Below, piece by piece: positions 8,693 through 20,853 of a stretch of 64,000 nt of DNA. The position numbers and the translations under genes were made by a program. Source of the stretch: Zygnema cylindricum (lineage: Eukaryota > Streptophyta > Zygnematophyceae > Zygnematales > Zygnemataceae); assembly GCA_037447655.1 (NCBI GenBank), contig JBBHKE010003217.1, forward strand, positions 47,544 through 111,543, written 5' to 3'. Under the pieces are notes generated by a model. The model did no database searches. It saw only the letters and a list, made by a program, of their open reading frames with translations, and had not been told where the DNA came from. How positions within the stretch are numbered: the first letter of the stretch is position 1; every line of letters starts with the position of its first letter.

Positions 8693-11600
8693 TCACTCCA
8701 AGGGCTGCCCAATAGCATCAGAGGGGTGGGTGAGGTAGTAGTTAGCGATATTGCCAGTAGCCCCTTCGGGCCAAAATCCTCCGGGTATTGAGGGACTTCC
8801 AGCTCCGTACACAATGGAGAGAGTTTGGGCGGGATTTCGGGCGAAGGAGAGAGAGTCCCGATTGGCCGAGAGAATGTTTGTTGTGGTATTCATCTCGGCT
8901 CCGAGAATTTTCGGAACGACGATGTTTTTGTCGTCGATGGTTCCGGATCCGTCAAGGCGATCGCGAAGCTGGTAAGGGAGAGAGAGATAGAGAGGAGAAA
9001 GTGGGCAGGAATAAGGGAGAGGAAGAGGGAAAGAGAAGGGAGAGAGAGAGAGGTTAAGGAAGAGAGTCAAGATAGATAGAGGGTCAAGGACAAAGAAAGG
9101 GGCATAGGGAGAGGGATAGAGGAAAAGGGTAAGGGAGGAGAGAGGGAGAGAAGGGGAGAGGGAGAGAGGAAGTGAATGAGAAAAAGTGAAAAGAATCGAC
9201 ATTGAGATTGAGATTGACATCATCAACTTGATTAAGAAGATGAAACTAAGACATTGACATGGAGATTGATGTTGAGGTTGCGATTGGGCTGAAATTCACA
9301 TTAAGACATCGATAAAGATTGTTGAAGCTACGACGTTGACATCACGGTTGATATTAACCTGTAGACATTGAAGTTAAGATTGACAGTACGAAATCAATTA
9401 AGATTGAGATTGAGATTGATATTGAGATTAGAAAGCAACTAAGATTTAAGAAACAAACTAAGAACGAGATTGACATTAAGTGATCAATTAATGTTGAAAT
9501 TACGGGTACGACATTGACATTGACATGTGATTGGGATGATGTTGACATTGTCATTATCTTAACCGTTGAGGTTGAGATCGAGATTGACATTAAGAAACCG
9601 ATCAGCATTGAGGCTAGGCTACAACATCGGCATTGAGATTTAAGATCCAGACTGATGTTGTTGTTCAAATTGACATGCACTTGATTGACTGCCTTTTGAC
9701 TTTGAAATTGAGTTTGACATGAACATGAGGTTAGGACTGAGATTGAGATGAAGATTAACATTGACATTGCCACTGATTTGAACTTCTGAAATTAAATTGA
9801 GGTTGAGGTTCACATTCTGATAAAAGCTGAGGCTGAGATTTGAGATTAACATAACATTGCAATTGACTTTTCGAGAAGAATTGATATTGACGAACTTGAG
9901 ACCGAGATCGACATTACGGACTGGGGCTACCGACGAAGTTTCTCGTAATCATTTACGATTGATTAGAAATTTTGATCACAAATGTTTAAGTTCGTCATGT
10001 CTACATTCTTAGATCTATTGGTTACTCTGAAATGTTACAACGTAGGATTTTTTTCATGAAGTCTTTGAACTTACCGCGGAAATCAAACCGGTGATTTCTG
10101 CAACTTTCTGATCATACGGTGAAACAATTTCATCCCTTTTCCACCACAATGTCGTTCGAAGGAGAGAATCTTGTCCTCCCTCAACTCCCAAAACGCCCGC
10201 GAGAAGCTGTTCCCAAAATTTTACAATGAAATGTTCACATTTTAGTTTTATTTTTTATGTTGAGATTGGATTTTTGGCTTTTACATTTTCCATTTTAGAT
10301 TAGCATTTCGGAATCAATATTTGCCTGGCGTTATCGTTTCGGAAAAAACTGAAAAGAATTTTTTTTCAAGTTGAAAAGTGAAAGTTCTTTTGCTGCCTGA
10401 AATCACACTTTCGTACGAACGACCAACAAAACAAAATCTCCATTAATCCTGGGTGTTTTTTAAGGTGAAATATAACATATGAAAAATTGTTTAGCTGGCC
10501 GGAAAACATGAGAAAAGATTTTAGCTGCCCAAATGAAAATTTTTAGCTGCCCAGAGAGAAACTTTGGCTACCCAAAGAGAAATTCATGGCTTCCCGAAGT
10601 CACCTCTTTCGCGGGTACGGACTGCAGCAGTGGGTTCGCCACGACATAGGCCGTGAGTCCCACGTACGGCAAAGTGTACGCCGCCAAAAGCCAGTTGAAG
10701 TCGTTCGCATAGGGGTCAAATGGCGTTTTTATCTTTTCTCCCTCAGCTTCATTAAAAAGGACGGCCCAAGCTTCTCCAATGTCGATTAAAGGACGTGGAA
10801 CTGCCTCGTCGCCGAGAAACGATCAGATAATTCTGGAAATAAAAGACCTTTTTATGAGTTGATGTGTTTTTGTAGTTAAGTTTCGGGGTAATTCAAGTTA
10901 AGGGTGTGGGAGTTGAGTGTAACGATCAAATTGTTTTCGAAAACAAACTTTTATTTGTTCATTTGTTATTGTCTTAGTTTTTAAGGTTTAAAAGGATTTA
11001 TAAGGTTTACTAGGGGTTTTATAGGTTTTTGTAGAGCGTCGATGAAAGGACACGGGGCTTCCACATCAACAAGAACCAATCGCATTAATTCTTGAAAGGA
11101 AAACATTTGTTCGTTTATTGCTAGCAGTAGACTATTAATGAAATTTTACATCAAATCACATTAATTTAATTAAGACCTTTGGATGTGGTGGAAACGGAGT
11201 GTTAAGAGCTCTTAGACTGACGAAAAAAACAGGAATAGGGGAGTGGGATTTCCTGCTAAACTAAAAAGAGATGACATGTTGGGTTTAAGGTTTTCGTTAA
11301 TGAATAAATGAGATGTGCGTGGGATTACTCGACTAATACCTTACTTAGGAAGTGTAATTGTACATTTGACGAATTTATTAGGATATAAAAACAGAAAGGG
11401 ATTGGGGAACCAATTTAAATGAGCGGTGGATTTGTTGTTAATGATCAAAATGGTTTGTGGTTAAAAATATAAAAGATTTTGGAGATTGTTCATCAAACAA
11501 GCATTACGTTTGTTTGCATGTTAACAATAGTCCTACCATGACTTCAACAAAATCCATTGCATTCAACATTTAGAAGACAAAGAGTGTCCCTATTACTAAC

Positions 11601-12387
11601 CCTTTTTTAGCATAGATGAATCAGTACTCAAATTTCAAAACTCAATAATTATAATTTAAAGTAGATAGGCATTACCGGACATGGCCAATTTCTTGAAACC
11701 CGAGCATCAACGCGATTTTTTCCACATTCTGGACAAAAGCCTTTCTCCCGATAGGAGGGCCTCCTCCGGTCAAATTGGGTGCGAATGCGTCTAATCCGAC
11801 TCCAAATGCGGAAAATAGATAAAATTCGGCCTCCAAATACTCCAAATTTAGGGCAAGCTGATAAATTATGACCCGACAAAAATGTAATGGAAAATCAAAT
11901 ATCATAAGAGAAAAAATCTATCGCCTAAACTTTGTTCGGACCTTATTCGAAGATTTATTTTTTTTCTTTATTTTCATGATGTCAATTGATGGCCATTTTC
12001 AGGCCAAAAAAACATCCAAGTTTCTATATTTGGGTAGGTAAGTTTGTTTAAAATGTTCTATAAATTTATCCTCGCATCCATTTTATATAAAATACAACAT
12101 GCGGATTTGAATTGAAACAGAAAAATGATTTAATTTACAAAAACCTTCAAATAAAAATTGAATATGTGAAAGTTTTGGAACTTCATTTAACATTTGAAGG
12201 TTTTACTTGAGAATAGATACTCAAGAAGCTATACTTATACTTCAAATCTTACTTGAAATAGGTCTTTTTCTCCCAAGGGAACTCCGGGAGCCGGTGGGGC
12301 TGTGGGAAGTTGAGCCAAAGAAGGCAAAATAAAGGTAACGGATAAAACTGAAACTATAACATAAAACAAGACGAAAGTGGATGCCAT
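8693..12387 (-). CDS. Desiccation-related protein PCC13-62-like, ferritin-like fold, five exons
   Basis: Minus-strand exons are 12387-12253, 11857-11676, 10832-10604, 10206-10075 and 8968-8693. All have GT-AG borders and compatible phases, giving 318 codons; PCC13-62 proteins have about 313 residues. Residues 1-25 form a signal peptide (MASTFVLFYVIVSVLSVTF, then LPSLAQ), suggesting secretion. Exon 2 carries NLEYLEAEFYLF, LTGGGPPIGRKA and GFQEIGHV, giving the ferritin-type Glu and the EXXH pair. Exon 3 has PFDPYANDFNWLLAAYTLPY, exon 4 LLAGVLGVEGGQDSLLR, and exon 5 NTTTNILSA and YGAGSPSIPGGFWPEGATG, ending in TGA. The family is linked to desiccation tolerance in resurrection plants; its biochemical role is not settled. 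One in-frame TGA lies in exon 3 (10825-10823), where relatives have a basic residue. An alternative exon 2/3 junction (weak donor GTCCGG, acceptor before GCAGTTCC) would skip it. The gene may therefore be live with unusual splicing, or recently dead. Confidence 0.85.
8975..9195. repeat. Purine-rich (GA) tract in intron 4
   Basis: The plus strand is almost pure AG (GAGAGGAAGAGGGAAAGAG and similar), so the pre-mRNA reads pyrimidine-rich up to the 3' splice site at 8969. The extended polypyrimidine tract may help define that acceptor. Confidence 0.7.
9196..9925. repeat. Degenerate ATTGAG/ATTGAC hexamer repeat in intron 4
   Basis: Long run of imperfect ATTGAGATTGACATTGAG-type units inside the intron between exons 4 and 5. 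The minus-strand ORFs here (poly Ser-Ile-Met) come from the repeat, not from a gene. Confidence 0.8.
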
Positions 12388-12546
12388 TGTGTATTCCTCT
12401 CTTGGTCTCTCTCCCTCTCTTTTGTTCTTTTGTTCCCTCTCTTTCTTTCTCGCTCCCTCTCTCTCCCTCTCTGTCTCTCTCGACTCCTCAAATTGCACTC
12501 GAATTTTTGTTTTGACTCTTGATGCTTCTTTCCAAGTAATGCCTCT

Positions 12547-12555
12547 CTATTTATA
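12547..12555 (-). promoter_or_regulatory. TATA box of the desiccation-related gene
   Basis: The minus strand reads TATAAATAG, about 160 nt upstream of the start codon at 12387. Between the two lies a GA-rich tract (about 12405-12485 on the minus strand), a plausible 5' UTR or GAGA-type promoter element. The assignment is by position and consensus only. Confidence 0.6.
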
Positions 12556-12559
12556 ATGA

Positions 12560-13055
12560 ATTTCAAATACTGTGACTTCGGTAGACGTATATTTGAAACG
12601 AATACGACAATTTCAGGCGTCTATTTTTCACCCGTAGAACGATATCTGTGATGTTGCGCGCCAAATAAAACGACCTGCGGCGATGGGAAACGCTGTAAAC
12701 GTCGTCGAAAACGTTAAGTTTGATGACGTTTTACATTTTTTAACGTTGTGTAGCGTATCTCAATCGACGGCTACGATGTAACCGCGCTATGTGTATATTT
12801 TAGTTTTCTAATTTTCCTAAAATAATAATGATCTGGTCGACGTGTCGCGATTTAGGCTGCTCTATTGGCTGTTGATGTAACCTGTCCTGGGTGGCGGCGC
12901 ATTTTGTATTCTTATTTTTTAGGGTACCCAGTTCGCCAAATTTTTGTGTCAAACAGCAATGTCGGCAGAACCTCCGACCGTCCGATTCGCATCTGGTCAG
13001 GAAAGGGCGCTATTGGTGTTGTTTGGCTAAAACGACTGTACAGTACTGTAGAGTA
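12560..13055. other. Upstream intergenic region, no recognised feature
   Basis: Sequence upstream of the desiccation-related promoter. It contains several GACG/CGTC words but nothing I can assign. Confidence 0.4.
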
Positions 13056-13272
13056 CACCGAGTATCGCTACTAATGTTAACAATTTTTTTGCCACTTAAA
13101 ACATCAATTCCCCGTACATAATTGTACTATTTTCACATGGAGACTGCCAATGGGAAGGTGAGAATTTTGGATTTCAATCGCAACCGTCAGATCCATAATC
13201 CCACAAGTGTGTACGGAGAATACATATTTTAAGTGGCGAAAAAAACATCAACACGAATAGCGACACACGGTG
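13056..13272. mobile_element. TA-flanked MITE, GCCACTTAAAACAT subfamily
   Basis: Ends CACCGAGTATCGC and GCGACACACGGTG, flanked by TA inside TACTGTAGAGTA. The inner inverted repeat TTTTGCCACTTAAAACATC / TTTTAAGTGGCGAAAAAA is shared with the copies at 42718-42934 and 46638-46856. Length 217 bp, no ORF. Confidence 0.8.
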
Positions 13273-14214
13273 TACTGTACCTTTCATGTACCTTTCATGT
13301 AGTGTAAATCCCTGGACACACTATTTGCGAAAACCTCTTTTTCAGAGTTAAAACACTCTACATGGTTTCATTTGTCGTTTTTATTTGTCGCTTTCAGACA
13401 GCTTTCAGGTACGGTGTTGTAGCTGTTAGGACATTTGTGGAATCGGGTGTTAGACGATTCAGTTTTTTGTTCGATTTCTCGTCTAAGTCTTGTATGTCGT
13501 TTCGCGTCACGTATATTTGTTTGTTCGGTACGGTAGTATGTTTGTTGTACGTTTGTTTTGGTTCGTTGTGTTGTGTTGTACCGGGTGTGCTTTCCCATTT
13601 TTCATCCACATTACCATACTGACGCTGTTTCGATGTTACGCTAATTACACATATCCATGTTCCTTCCTAATATAGTGTTGTTTGTCAGTTTCTTTCTTAT
13701 TGTTTTTAACCCATAAAGCATCAACGTTATAAGCTTGACAACTGTCACCCGCAAATGTTTATTGCTTGAGGATCTTTTGGACCACTATAAATATTCAAAT
13801 GGTTCCCTCCGGAGGAGTTCTTGGACCAACTTTGGAGTTCGTCACTATCGTGTTGGTGGTGGCACCAAAAGCCGTTTTTGAAGCACAATTTTTTAATCAG
13901 ATAAATTATTTTTTCATATTTGAAGTCTATATTGGCTTGGAGATGGAGCAGAGCTCTCTCCTCCATGTGTACATCCTTACCTACAGATAGGAGTTTTATT
14001 GAACTCTTGTTGCCATCTTCTTGCAATTTTGGAGTTGCCTTGAAGTTTTTGAACCTGGGTTGCAGATCTCACTAAGAACATGATGTTAGGAAACCGTCCC
14101 TTGTCATTTCTTTTATAATCAATGTGCACTGTCCAAACATGTCGAAAAAATAAAGCAGAAGTTAAGAGATGATCATCTATGTGATTCAATGCCTAAACAT
14201 TGTTCAAAAAGGCC
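13273..14214. other. No recognised gene; one small unexplained ORF
   Basis: The minus strand has a 93-codon open frame at 13745-14026 with ordinary amino-acid composition (for example LLHLQANIDFKYEK), and the plus strand is open for 74 codons over the same DNA. I recognise neither. 13380-13600 is GT-rich and loosely resembles the start of an LTR. Nothing here is firmly supported. Confidence 0.3.
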
Positions 14215-15168
14215 AAGTGAATCAAGAATTACCCTGCAATTTCCAGTAATGTTCATCAACATTGAGCGATTTCCAAAAGAAAATAGCTGTCTATTTTTTT
14301 CCAAATATTAAGAAATGTTCATGAATGTCTACAAACACAGCGAAATGTCCAAAAAAATTCAAGCGATCTCCACCAATGTCTTGAAAATGTCAAGAAAATA
14401 TCAAACAATGTCAAAAATGTCTACATGTATTCAGCAATTTCAATCAGTATCAAGGAGCGTCCATCAATATGTAATGTCTATAAATTTCTAGTAACGTTTG
14501 TACACTATGAGGAAATGTCCATCGATACACTTCAATGCATAGAAATGTCTAGCAATCTCCGGAAAATGTTAAGATAACGTCAAACAATGTCCACCAATGT
14601 CAAATGGTGTTCATCAATGTCGAGATGGACATGTACATCAATGTCCTTCAGGCAGCAATTCAAAAGTTTCACGTACATCAGGCATGCATTATGACCAACA
14701 AAAAAGGAAACATTCAAAAAGACGCAAAAACGAACACAAATAATCACCAATAAACTTGTGAAAACAACACCCTCTACAGAACCTAAAATCAGTGGAAAAA
14801 CATAAATAAAAACCTATTTTCATCTTACAATACTAATTTTTCCTTAAATTGATTTCTCCAATCATCTACATTTTCCTTTTACATTCAGATTAAAAAAAAG
14901 TATCTAATAGGTATCCTCCAAAACATCATAAATATAGCCCTTAAGAATTGAGGGCAAAACTGAAATACAGACCTTATTTAAATGTACAAAATTGAACAAA
15001 AGAACATTCCTTTCAAAAATCAGTAAGGATTAAATTTCTATTCTCCACCTTCAAAAAAAACTTCTTCAATCATACTATGATACAGAGAACCTCGGCTCCA
15101 GTTCTCCCTCGTCCCCCACTACCCCTCTCCTCCCTCTCCCTCCCATCACGCTGTCCTTTTTCTTCCTC
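14215..15168. repeat. Second copy of the minisatellite and 3' flank
   Basis: 14215-14650 repeats the AATGTCC minisatellite. About 14870-15168 is clearly homologous to 8440-8692. Together with the exon copy that follows, this is a diverged duplication of the 3' end of the desiccation-related locus, in the same orientation. Confidence 0.8.
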
Positions 15169-15363
15169 TCAAACCAAGGGCTGTCCAATAGCATTTGATG
15201 GGTGGGTGAAGTAGTAATTAGCGATATTCCCAGTGGCCCCTCCAGGCAAAAAGCCTCCGGATTTTGAGGGGCTTCCAGTTCCGTACAAAATGGAGAGAGT
15301 TTGGGCGGGATTTCGGGCGAAGGAGAGAGAGTCCCAATCGGCCGAGAGAATGTTTGTTGTCGT
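15169..15363 (-). pseudogene. Orphan copy of the last exon of the desiccation-related gene
   Basis: The minus-strand frame reads TTNILSADWDSLSFARNPA, then YGTGSPSKSGGF and NYYFTHPSNAIGQPLV, and stops at the same TGA. By eye about 53 of 64 residues match exon 5 of the intact locus, and the frame is uninterrupted. Homology stops abruptly near 15364 inside the exon, and no upstream exons exist nearby. It is probably a truncated duplicate. The preserved frame suggests either a fairly recent copy or past constraint. Confidence 0.8.
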
Positions 15364-16109
15364 ATTTGATAGGAATAAGAGTCAATCGGAGTGCGCTCAC
15401 AAATACTTAAATGTCTCAATGCGGAAGCGATATTAAAATGAAATCAAACATTACAACACATCAAAAGCTCATAATCCAAGATAGAGAGAAATTGAATACT
15501 CAATAAAATAAACTCATATTAACTCAATCTTTCAACATTACACATCTCTTAATTCATCCCTCCATAATTGACTCTTGATTGATTCCTAATTATTATTTCT
15601 AACTCGCACGATGGCTTTTATACTAAGTCGTGGAAACAATCTAGAACACTAACTCTAGAAGTGTCTAAATGTACTTAGACGTTAATGTGGTACAAAACAA
15701 AATGAAACTACTAGAAACAAAACTGACAAAGTCCTGTACGAATAATTTAACTTACGCGAAACGAAACTACTAGACGTACGTCGCGCGAAACAAAACTTCT
15801 CGACGTAGGTACTAGAACTTAAACGAAACAAAAATAAATCAAATCAAATCAAATCGTGTAACCGCGAAACGTACACGCACGAAATACAAAATCAAACTAA
15901 ACGAAACAAAACCAAAATACGCGAACCGACGCACGACCAAATCAAATGAAACTGACGCGCGACTAAATCTGATCCACACTAACTACGAACAAGCATCACG
16001 TAAACCTAGATTCAACAATTGTACTTAACACCCCCCACCCACAAAACCCATCTGACAATCCTCCCCGCCTCTCCCTCCTCCAGCCTCCCCCTCCCCTTCA
16101 TGTAGGCGT
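15364..16109. other. No recognised gene; CGAAAC-rich sequence
   Basis: 15640-16010 is rich in AACGAAAC/CGCGAAAC words and 16030-16130 is C-rich (CCCCTCCCCTTC). No coding signal is seen. Confidence 0.4.
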
Positions 16110-16815
16110 AAAGCTCCCCTCCCGCACATAAGTCTTCGAAATTTTTTGAACGAGGGAGAGTACACAGTATTTTTTTAAATGCTCGTCATGCGCATGTACA
16201 TACAAAAATGACAAGCATGTACGGAAAAAAAATCGTTGGGGTCTCGAACCTCCACTTTCATTCATGAGTCATTTGCAAAAACTTACAACGTTTTCGTCTC
16301 TCCCCATCTTTTTCATTCGACCGCTCCTCTTTCTCTCATCTCTAGATGAAATGCAACAATAATAGTCTCAAATGAAAGATATATTTTTTTCTTTTTTTTT
16401 TTACTATTTTTGATCGCATTTTGAAGGGATATCAAATGATAAATGGTAAGAAAAAGAAATCGGGAAGCCATGGCCGAAAGTTTATGTGTTGATGACGTCA
16501 CAAGGTATCGTGACTTCGCAATGTCACAAAACCCTAAACATCTACAATGTCACAAAAAACTCGACATCTACAACCGTCGCCGTTTTTGTAGGCGTCATTA
16601 ATTTTAGGAAGTTTCGTAGTCGTCTACATTTCGTTTCGTACTATCGTAAGATGTCGCATATTTTGTAGGCGTCTACACCTGTCACATATTTGAAGTAATG
16701 AAGGCGCAAGTAATGATTGACATAGGAAAACTTTGAAAAGTACACCGTAAAATCTGCGTTGAAATCCAAAGTAACATTTCAAAGTTTCGGTTACATGGAA
16801 ACACGCCCTAAGAGG
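16110..16815. mobile_element. Single arm of foldback family FB1
   Basis: The segment matches the left arm of FB1 (1800-2450). Shared landmarks are GAACGAGGGAGAG, GGGGTCTCGAACCTCCACTTT, the GACGTCACAAGG / CGTGAC block and GGTTACATGGAAACACGCCC at the inner end. No partner arm is found. Confidence 0.7.
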
Positions 16816-17173
16816 AATGGACACCATTCGACATCACATGCCATGACAAATTTAGTACCAATTGAGCGCAAAAAAAAATGTACGATGAACATTTCTTTTA
16901 TGAACCGACATGATGTGAACGAAATCTCAAAAGTTAAACAACTGACAAGATTTCGTAAAGGAAGGTACGCGTAAAAAATGGGTTGTTCAACGCAGGGTTG
17001 TACAAAATGCGTATGTTTAATTTTATACCTCTAGAGGCTCACTCTTATTGGACGCGATGGACGTCTAAAGTAATACGATGTTCTATCCATTTTGCTTTCC
17101 AATAAAATAATAGTCGCGGGCGACCCGGTGCTTTGCCCTTTGGTTGCCAAGGGCCTTTTGTTTTTGTACAGTA
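16816..17173. other. No recognised feature
   Basis: Intergenic sequence between an FB1 arm and a MITE. No ORF that I believe. Confidence 0.4.
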
Positions 17174-17673
17174 CACCACGAATCGTAATTAGAGTAATGA
17201 AAAAATTAGAGTACAAAAACAAAAAAAACAATTAAAGTAATGAATGATAAGTTGTGTGATATAGCTGTTTCAACTATGAAGTTTAATCTAATTGATTTAA
17301 GTACTATAATTTGGCACGCTAATGTCCTCTACTGTAAATAAGGTATTCGTACATAATTTGGCAAAACGTACAGTTTATCGTCACCATGACGTTTGCACTA
17401 CGCGGTTTGTTAAAACGCAGCTGCATGATAACTGCATGTATTAAATCATTATTTGTACTTTTTTACTTTATAAAGTACAATTTTGCACGGTCCGAGGTCG
17501 TCCGTACTCCACACTATTTAAAATGAACCTATATTATAATTAAGAACGCTAAACAAAGTTTACCTTAAATAGAATAATGAAAAAATTAGAATCGTTTACT
17601 CTATTTCATGTGATAGAGACGAAATTTTGAGCAACTGAATTAGAGTAACTTACTCTAATTACGATTCGAGGTG
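17174..17673. mobile_element. TA-flanked MITE, ATTAGAGTA subfamily
   Basis: Starts CACCACGAATCGTAATTAG after TACAGTA and ends CTAATTACGATTCGAGGTG. Closely related to 43718-44213 and 50331-50814; all three are about 484-500 bp and contain AACGTACAG/TTTATCGTCA. Confidence 0.85.
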
Positions 17674-18327
17674 CACCATAAAAAATGCGATAGATTTGAA
17701 GTAGATATTGTCGGTTCGTTGATAGATATTTTCTCGACCGTCAAACTTCTTGCGGCTACGATTTTTGTACGGCTGAGATTTTAAAATCCAATGACAAATT
17801 TGGTATGACGATATGGATATCGATTCATTTTCACCGTCAATGGGAAACTACTTTTGGCAGTTCATTTTGCAAGTACAGTATTGTACCGTCCTATATTTTA
17901 CTGTACTATATATGAATTATATACCTGAGACCGGTGGTTGTGGTATAACTTGTCAACAACAGCTCCCCTTGTCTTGGTATTGGAGCGCGAATCTGGTTCT
18001 CTTCGTGTCAACCACTACCTCTATCTCCCTTTTCCTCCCTTCCTCCCTCCCTCCCTTTCCCACTCATCAATTCTAGATTTTTTTTATGTTGAATAGAACC
18101 AAGGTTTTCTTCGTTAGTTTCCCTCATATTTTCCCCATTAAATTTATCAGTTCTTCGGTTCCGTAAATGTCAGACCCGTGCTGCACCAATTTTATCAATT
18201 TGCTAAGGAGGAGGTTTACTAGGAATGGTGATAATCGAGGGAGCATCAAAGGTTATATGCATGCTATAAAAATTATTGGATTATCCGAAACTGTTGTTTA
18301 CTCTCACATATAAACTCAAAATTACAC
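17674..18327. other. No recognised gene; short pyrimidine tract
   Basis: Contains TCCCTTCCTCCCTCCCTCCC near 18035. Nothing else identifiable. Confidence 0.4.
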
Positions 18328-19562
18328 TTATCTGTTAGTTTTTGGAAATGAGTTTCGTGCGTACGCGACATATTGTGCGTACATAATGTTTCGTGATTGA
18401 AGTATGTGGTTTAGATTTGTTATGCTATCAGGATTTACAGTGGAGGTTCGAATGGATTAGCAAATTGGGGGAGTAATGATACTAATTGTTTTGGGATGTA
18501 CTAATTGTTTTGGGGGAGTGTTGGCTTTTGGAAACCTTTAGTCCTCTCTATATCACATTACTATGCTGTCATGCTGCGCCGGTCACACCGCAGCCATTGC
18601 AGCATGTATGGAAAAGATATTGTGCTGCCATGCTGCGCTGGTCACATCGCAGTCATAGCAGCTTGCGTACTAAGTAATAAGACTATTGGAACGTACGGAA
18701 TTGAACTTCAAGTGACGCGAAGAAATGTGCGGTGGATCGCGAAGCTATCCGGTGATTAATGTTCGAAATTTTAATTGGTCGTACGAAACATAATGCGGCG
18801 GCCGATATTTGGTGAATTGGATGCCACCCGAGCTATGGACGGTGGCGGCATCAGTTTGGAAATTTTGGTGAGGGACGCGAAATCGCGTCCATCACATGAT
18901 GCTTAATTTGGACGGTCCAGATTCATTCGACAGAATTCGTAAGGCTTATAAATATCTAACAAAGTTTTGTCCTGTGTTTTCATTATTAGTGTAGACTGTT
19001 GGTACACTCACATTAATAGAGGTAGCTGATTGATAACGTACGGCTGGTATGCCTCCGTACAGTGAGTAGTGAGTTGTAGTGTATATTTGTAGGACTTAGT
19101 CATTTTGAGACTTAGGAACTTTTTGGACAAAAACTGTTTCTGCTCCTTTTTGGGATTTTCATATGAGAAGTGCTCTCAGTTTAATTGGCAAAATTACCTG
19201 AAATCCTGCATGTGTGTTCCTCCTTGTGTTGGCAATATTTTGGCAAATTTGCAGGCCTATTGTGTGTCTGATTTGCCTGGGGCTTCATTGTGAAGTTGGT
19301 CATATTTATCAAAGTTCTGGCAGGCTGTTTTTCTGCAACTTTGACTGAGTGTTGTGTTTATTCGGTTTGGTATTGTTATATGAAAATTGGTGGGAATACT
19401 TAGTGGCCTATGAAATTTCTGGTTGAGAAGTTTCAGCTTGGTTTGGTTATTCTGTAGAATTCTGAGTGGAATCAAAGGAGGCCGTTTTGGGGTAGTTTGT
19501 GGTGCTTCCAAGGGTACATTCATGGTTGAAAATGGCTATAAACAACATTATCAACAAGAAAA
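18328..19562 (+). mobile_element. Solo LTR of the element C family, 5-bp TSD TTATC
   Basis: The LTR spans 18333-19557 (1,225 bp), beginning TGTTAGTTTTTGG and ending AAACAACA. Perfect TSDs TTATC flank it at 18328-18332 and 19558-19562. It aligns along its length to the 5' LTR of element C (60331-61599). The terminal 35 bp encode the same gag start as element C (MVENGYKQ against MAENGYGQ), so the gag initiator codon lies inside the LTR. A tandem duplication of about 58 bp (TGCTGCGC(C/T)GGTCACA...) sits at 18560-18665. Confidence 0.9.
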
Positions 19563-19619
19563 GATAGAAATAATAATGATGATGATTATTATTCATTTTT
19601 TTTTAAGTAGTAGATTGTA

Positions 19620-20853
19620 TTATTTTTATTATTATTTCGTGTTAATAAAATACTTATTTTTGTTAGTATTGAATTATAGTTAACTGTTATATCATAGTAA
19701 TCACCAGCTATATCTAACTATTGTATTAAATACATTATAACACCTAGTTATAATTGTTATATAAGAATAATTAAAATAGTTATTTGTAGGTTGTGTACTA
19801 TATATATTATAATAGGTAATTATAACTGTTATATTAAACTAATTATAATACTTATATGTATCTGACACACAATATATATTATAACAGCCGGTAATAAGTG
19901 ATATAATACATTTATTTTAGCAGTTTTATCTCATTGTAGACAAATATATATTGTAAGGACTACACCGTGAATCGTTATTAGCCTTATGTACTCTATATCG
20001 TCACCCCAAAATTTTGACATTGATATCTTAAATAGAATGGAGTACACTATTTAAGAAAGTGGACCAAAATATGCCACGTCTCCTAACACTAAATTAAAAT
20101 GAATGACGCTAATTTTTTCTTTACACTAATAATTTTTATACGCTAATAACGATTCAAGGTGTAGTTAAAACTTATACACTATACTAATTATAACAACTGG
20201 TTATAACTGTTTTAATATATTGATTATAACGATTATATTTAACAGTTATACTACATTATTTACAACAGCTAGTTAAAACTATTTTATTTTACTAATTATA
20301 ACAGATATCATATTTATTATAACAGGTAGATAAATATACATTTGACGTATATAAATATGCAGTTATATCTACCTGTTATATCTTATATATTATGACAACT
20401 ATATCATGAAAACTATATGTAACTGTTATGTTGCGCTAATTACTACAGTTAGTCACAATTGTTTTAATTTATTGATTATAAATGTTACATCTAACTGTTA
20501 TATCACATTATTCATAACAACTACTTATAACTGTTTTAATATACTAATTATAACAGTTACATTAACTGTTATTTCATATTTATTTTAACAATTATATCTA
20601 CCTATTATATTTTATAAATTATAACAACTCTATCTAACTGTTTCATTATACCAAACATCACAGCTAGTTGTAAGTGTTATATTTTATTTATTGTGACAGT
20701 TGTTATATGTAGTTGTTGTCATATAATAAACATAACAACTATATCTGGATGTAATATTTACTAAATTTAACAACTAGTTATAGTTTTTATGTTATATTTA
20801 TCGTAAAAGTTATATCTAACTGTTTTGTTTTGCTAACTAAACAGTTATATTTA
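19620..20853. repeat. AT-rich degenerate tandem array, left part
   Basis: Irregular repetition of words such as TATAACAGTTATATCTAACT and AACTGTTATATTATA. Each unit is close to a dyad (ATAACAG...CTGTTAT). The array resumes at 32501 after element D, so D inserted into it. Confidence 0.75.
19963..20161. mobile_element. TA-flanked MITE, 199-bp subfamily
   Basis: Starts CACCGTGAATCGTTATTAG and ends CTAATAACGATTCAAGGTG, flanked by TA. Same length as, and in opposite orientation to, the copy at 32719-32917; both share a CAAAATTTTG(G)G core. Confidence 0.85.

Noticed and set aside
9354-9852. Minus-strand ORFs of 139 and 70 codons
   Set aside because: They are Ser-Ile-Met repeats from the ATTGAG hexamer tract inside an intron of the desiccation-related gene.
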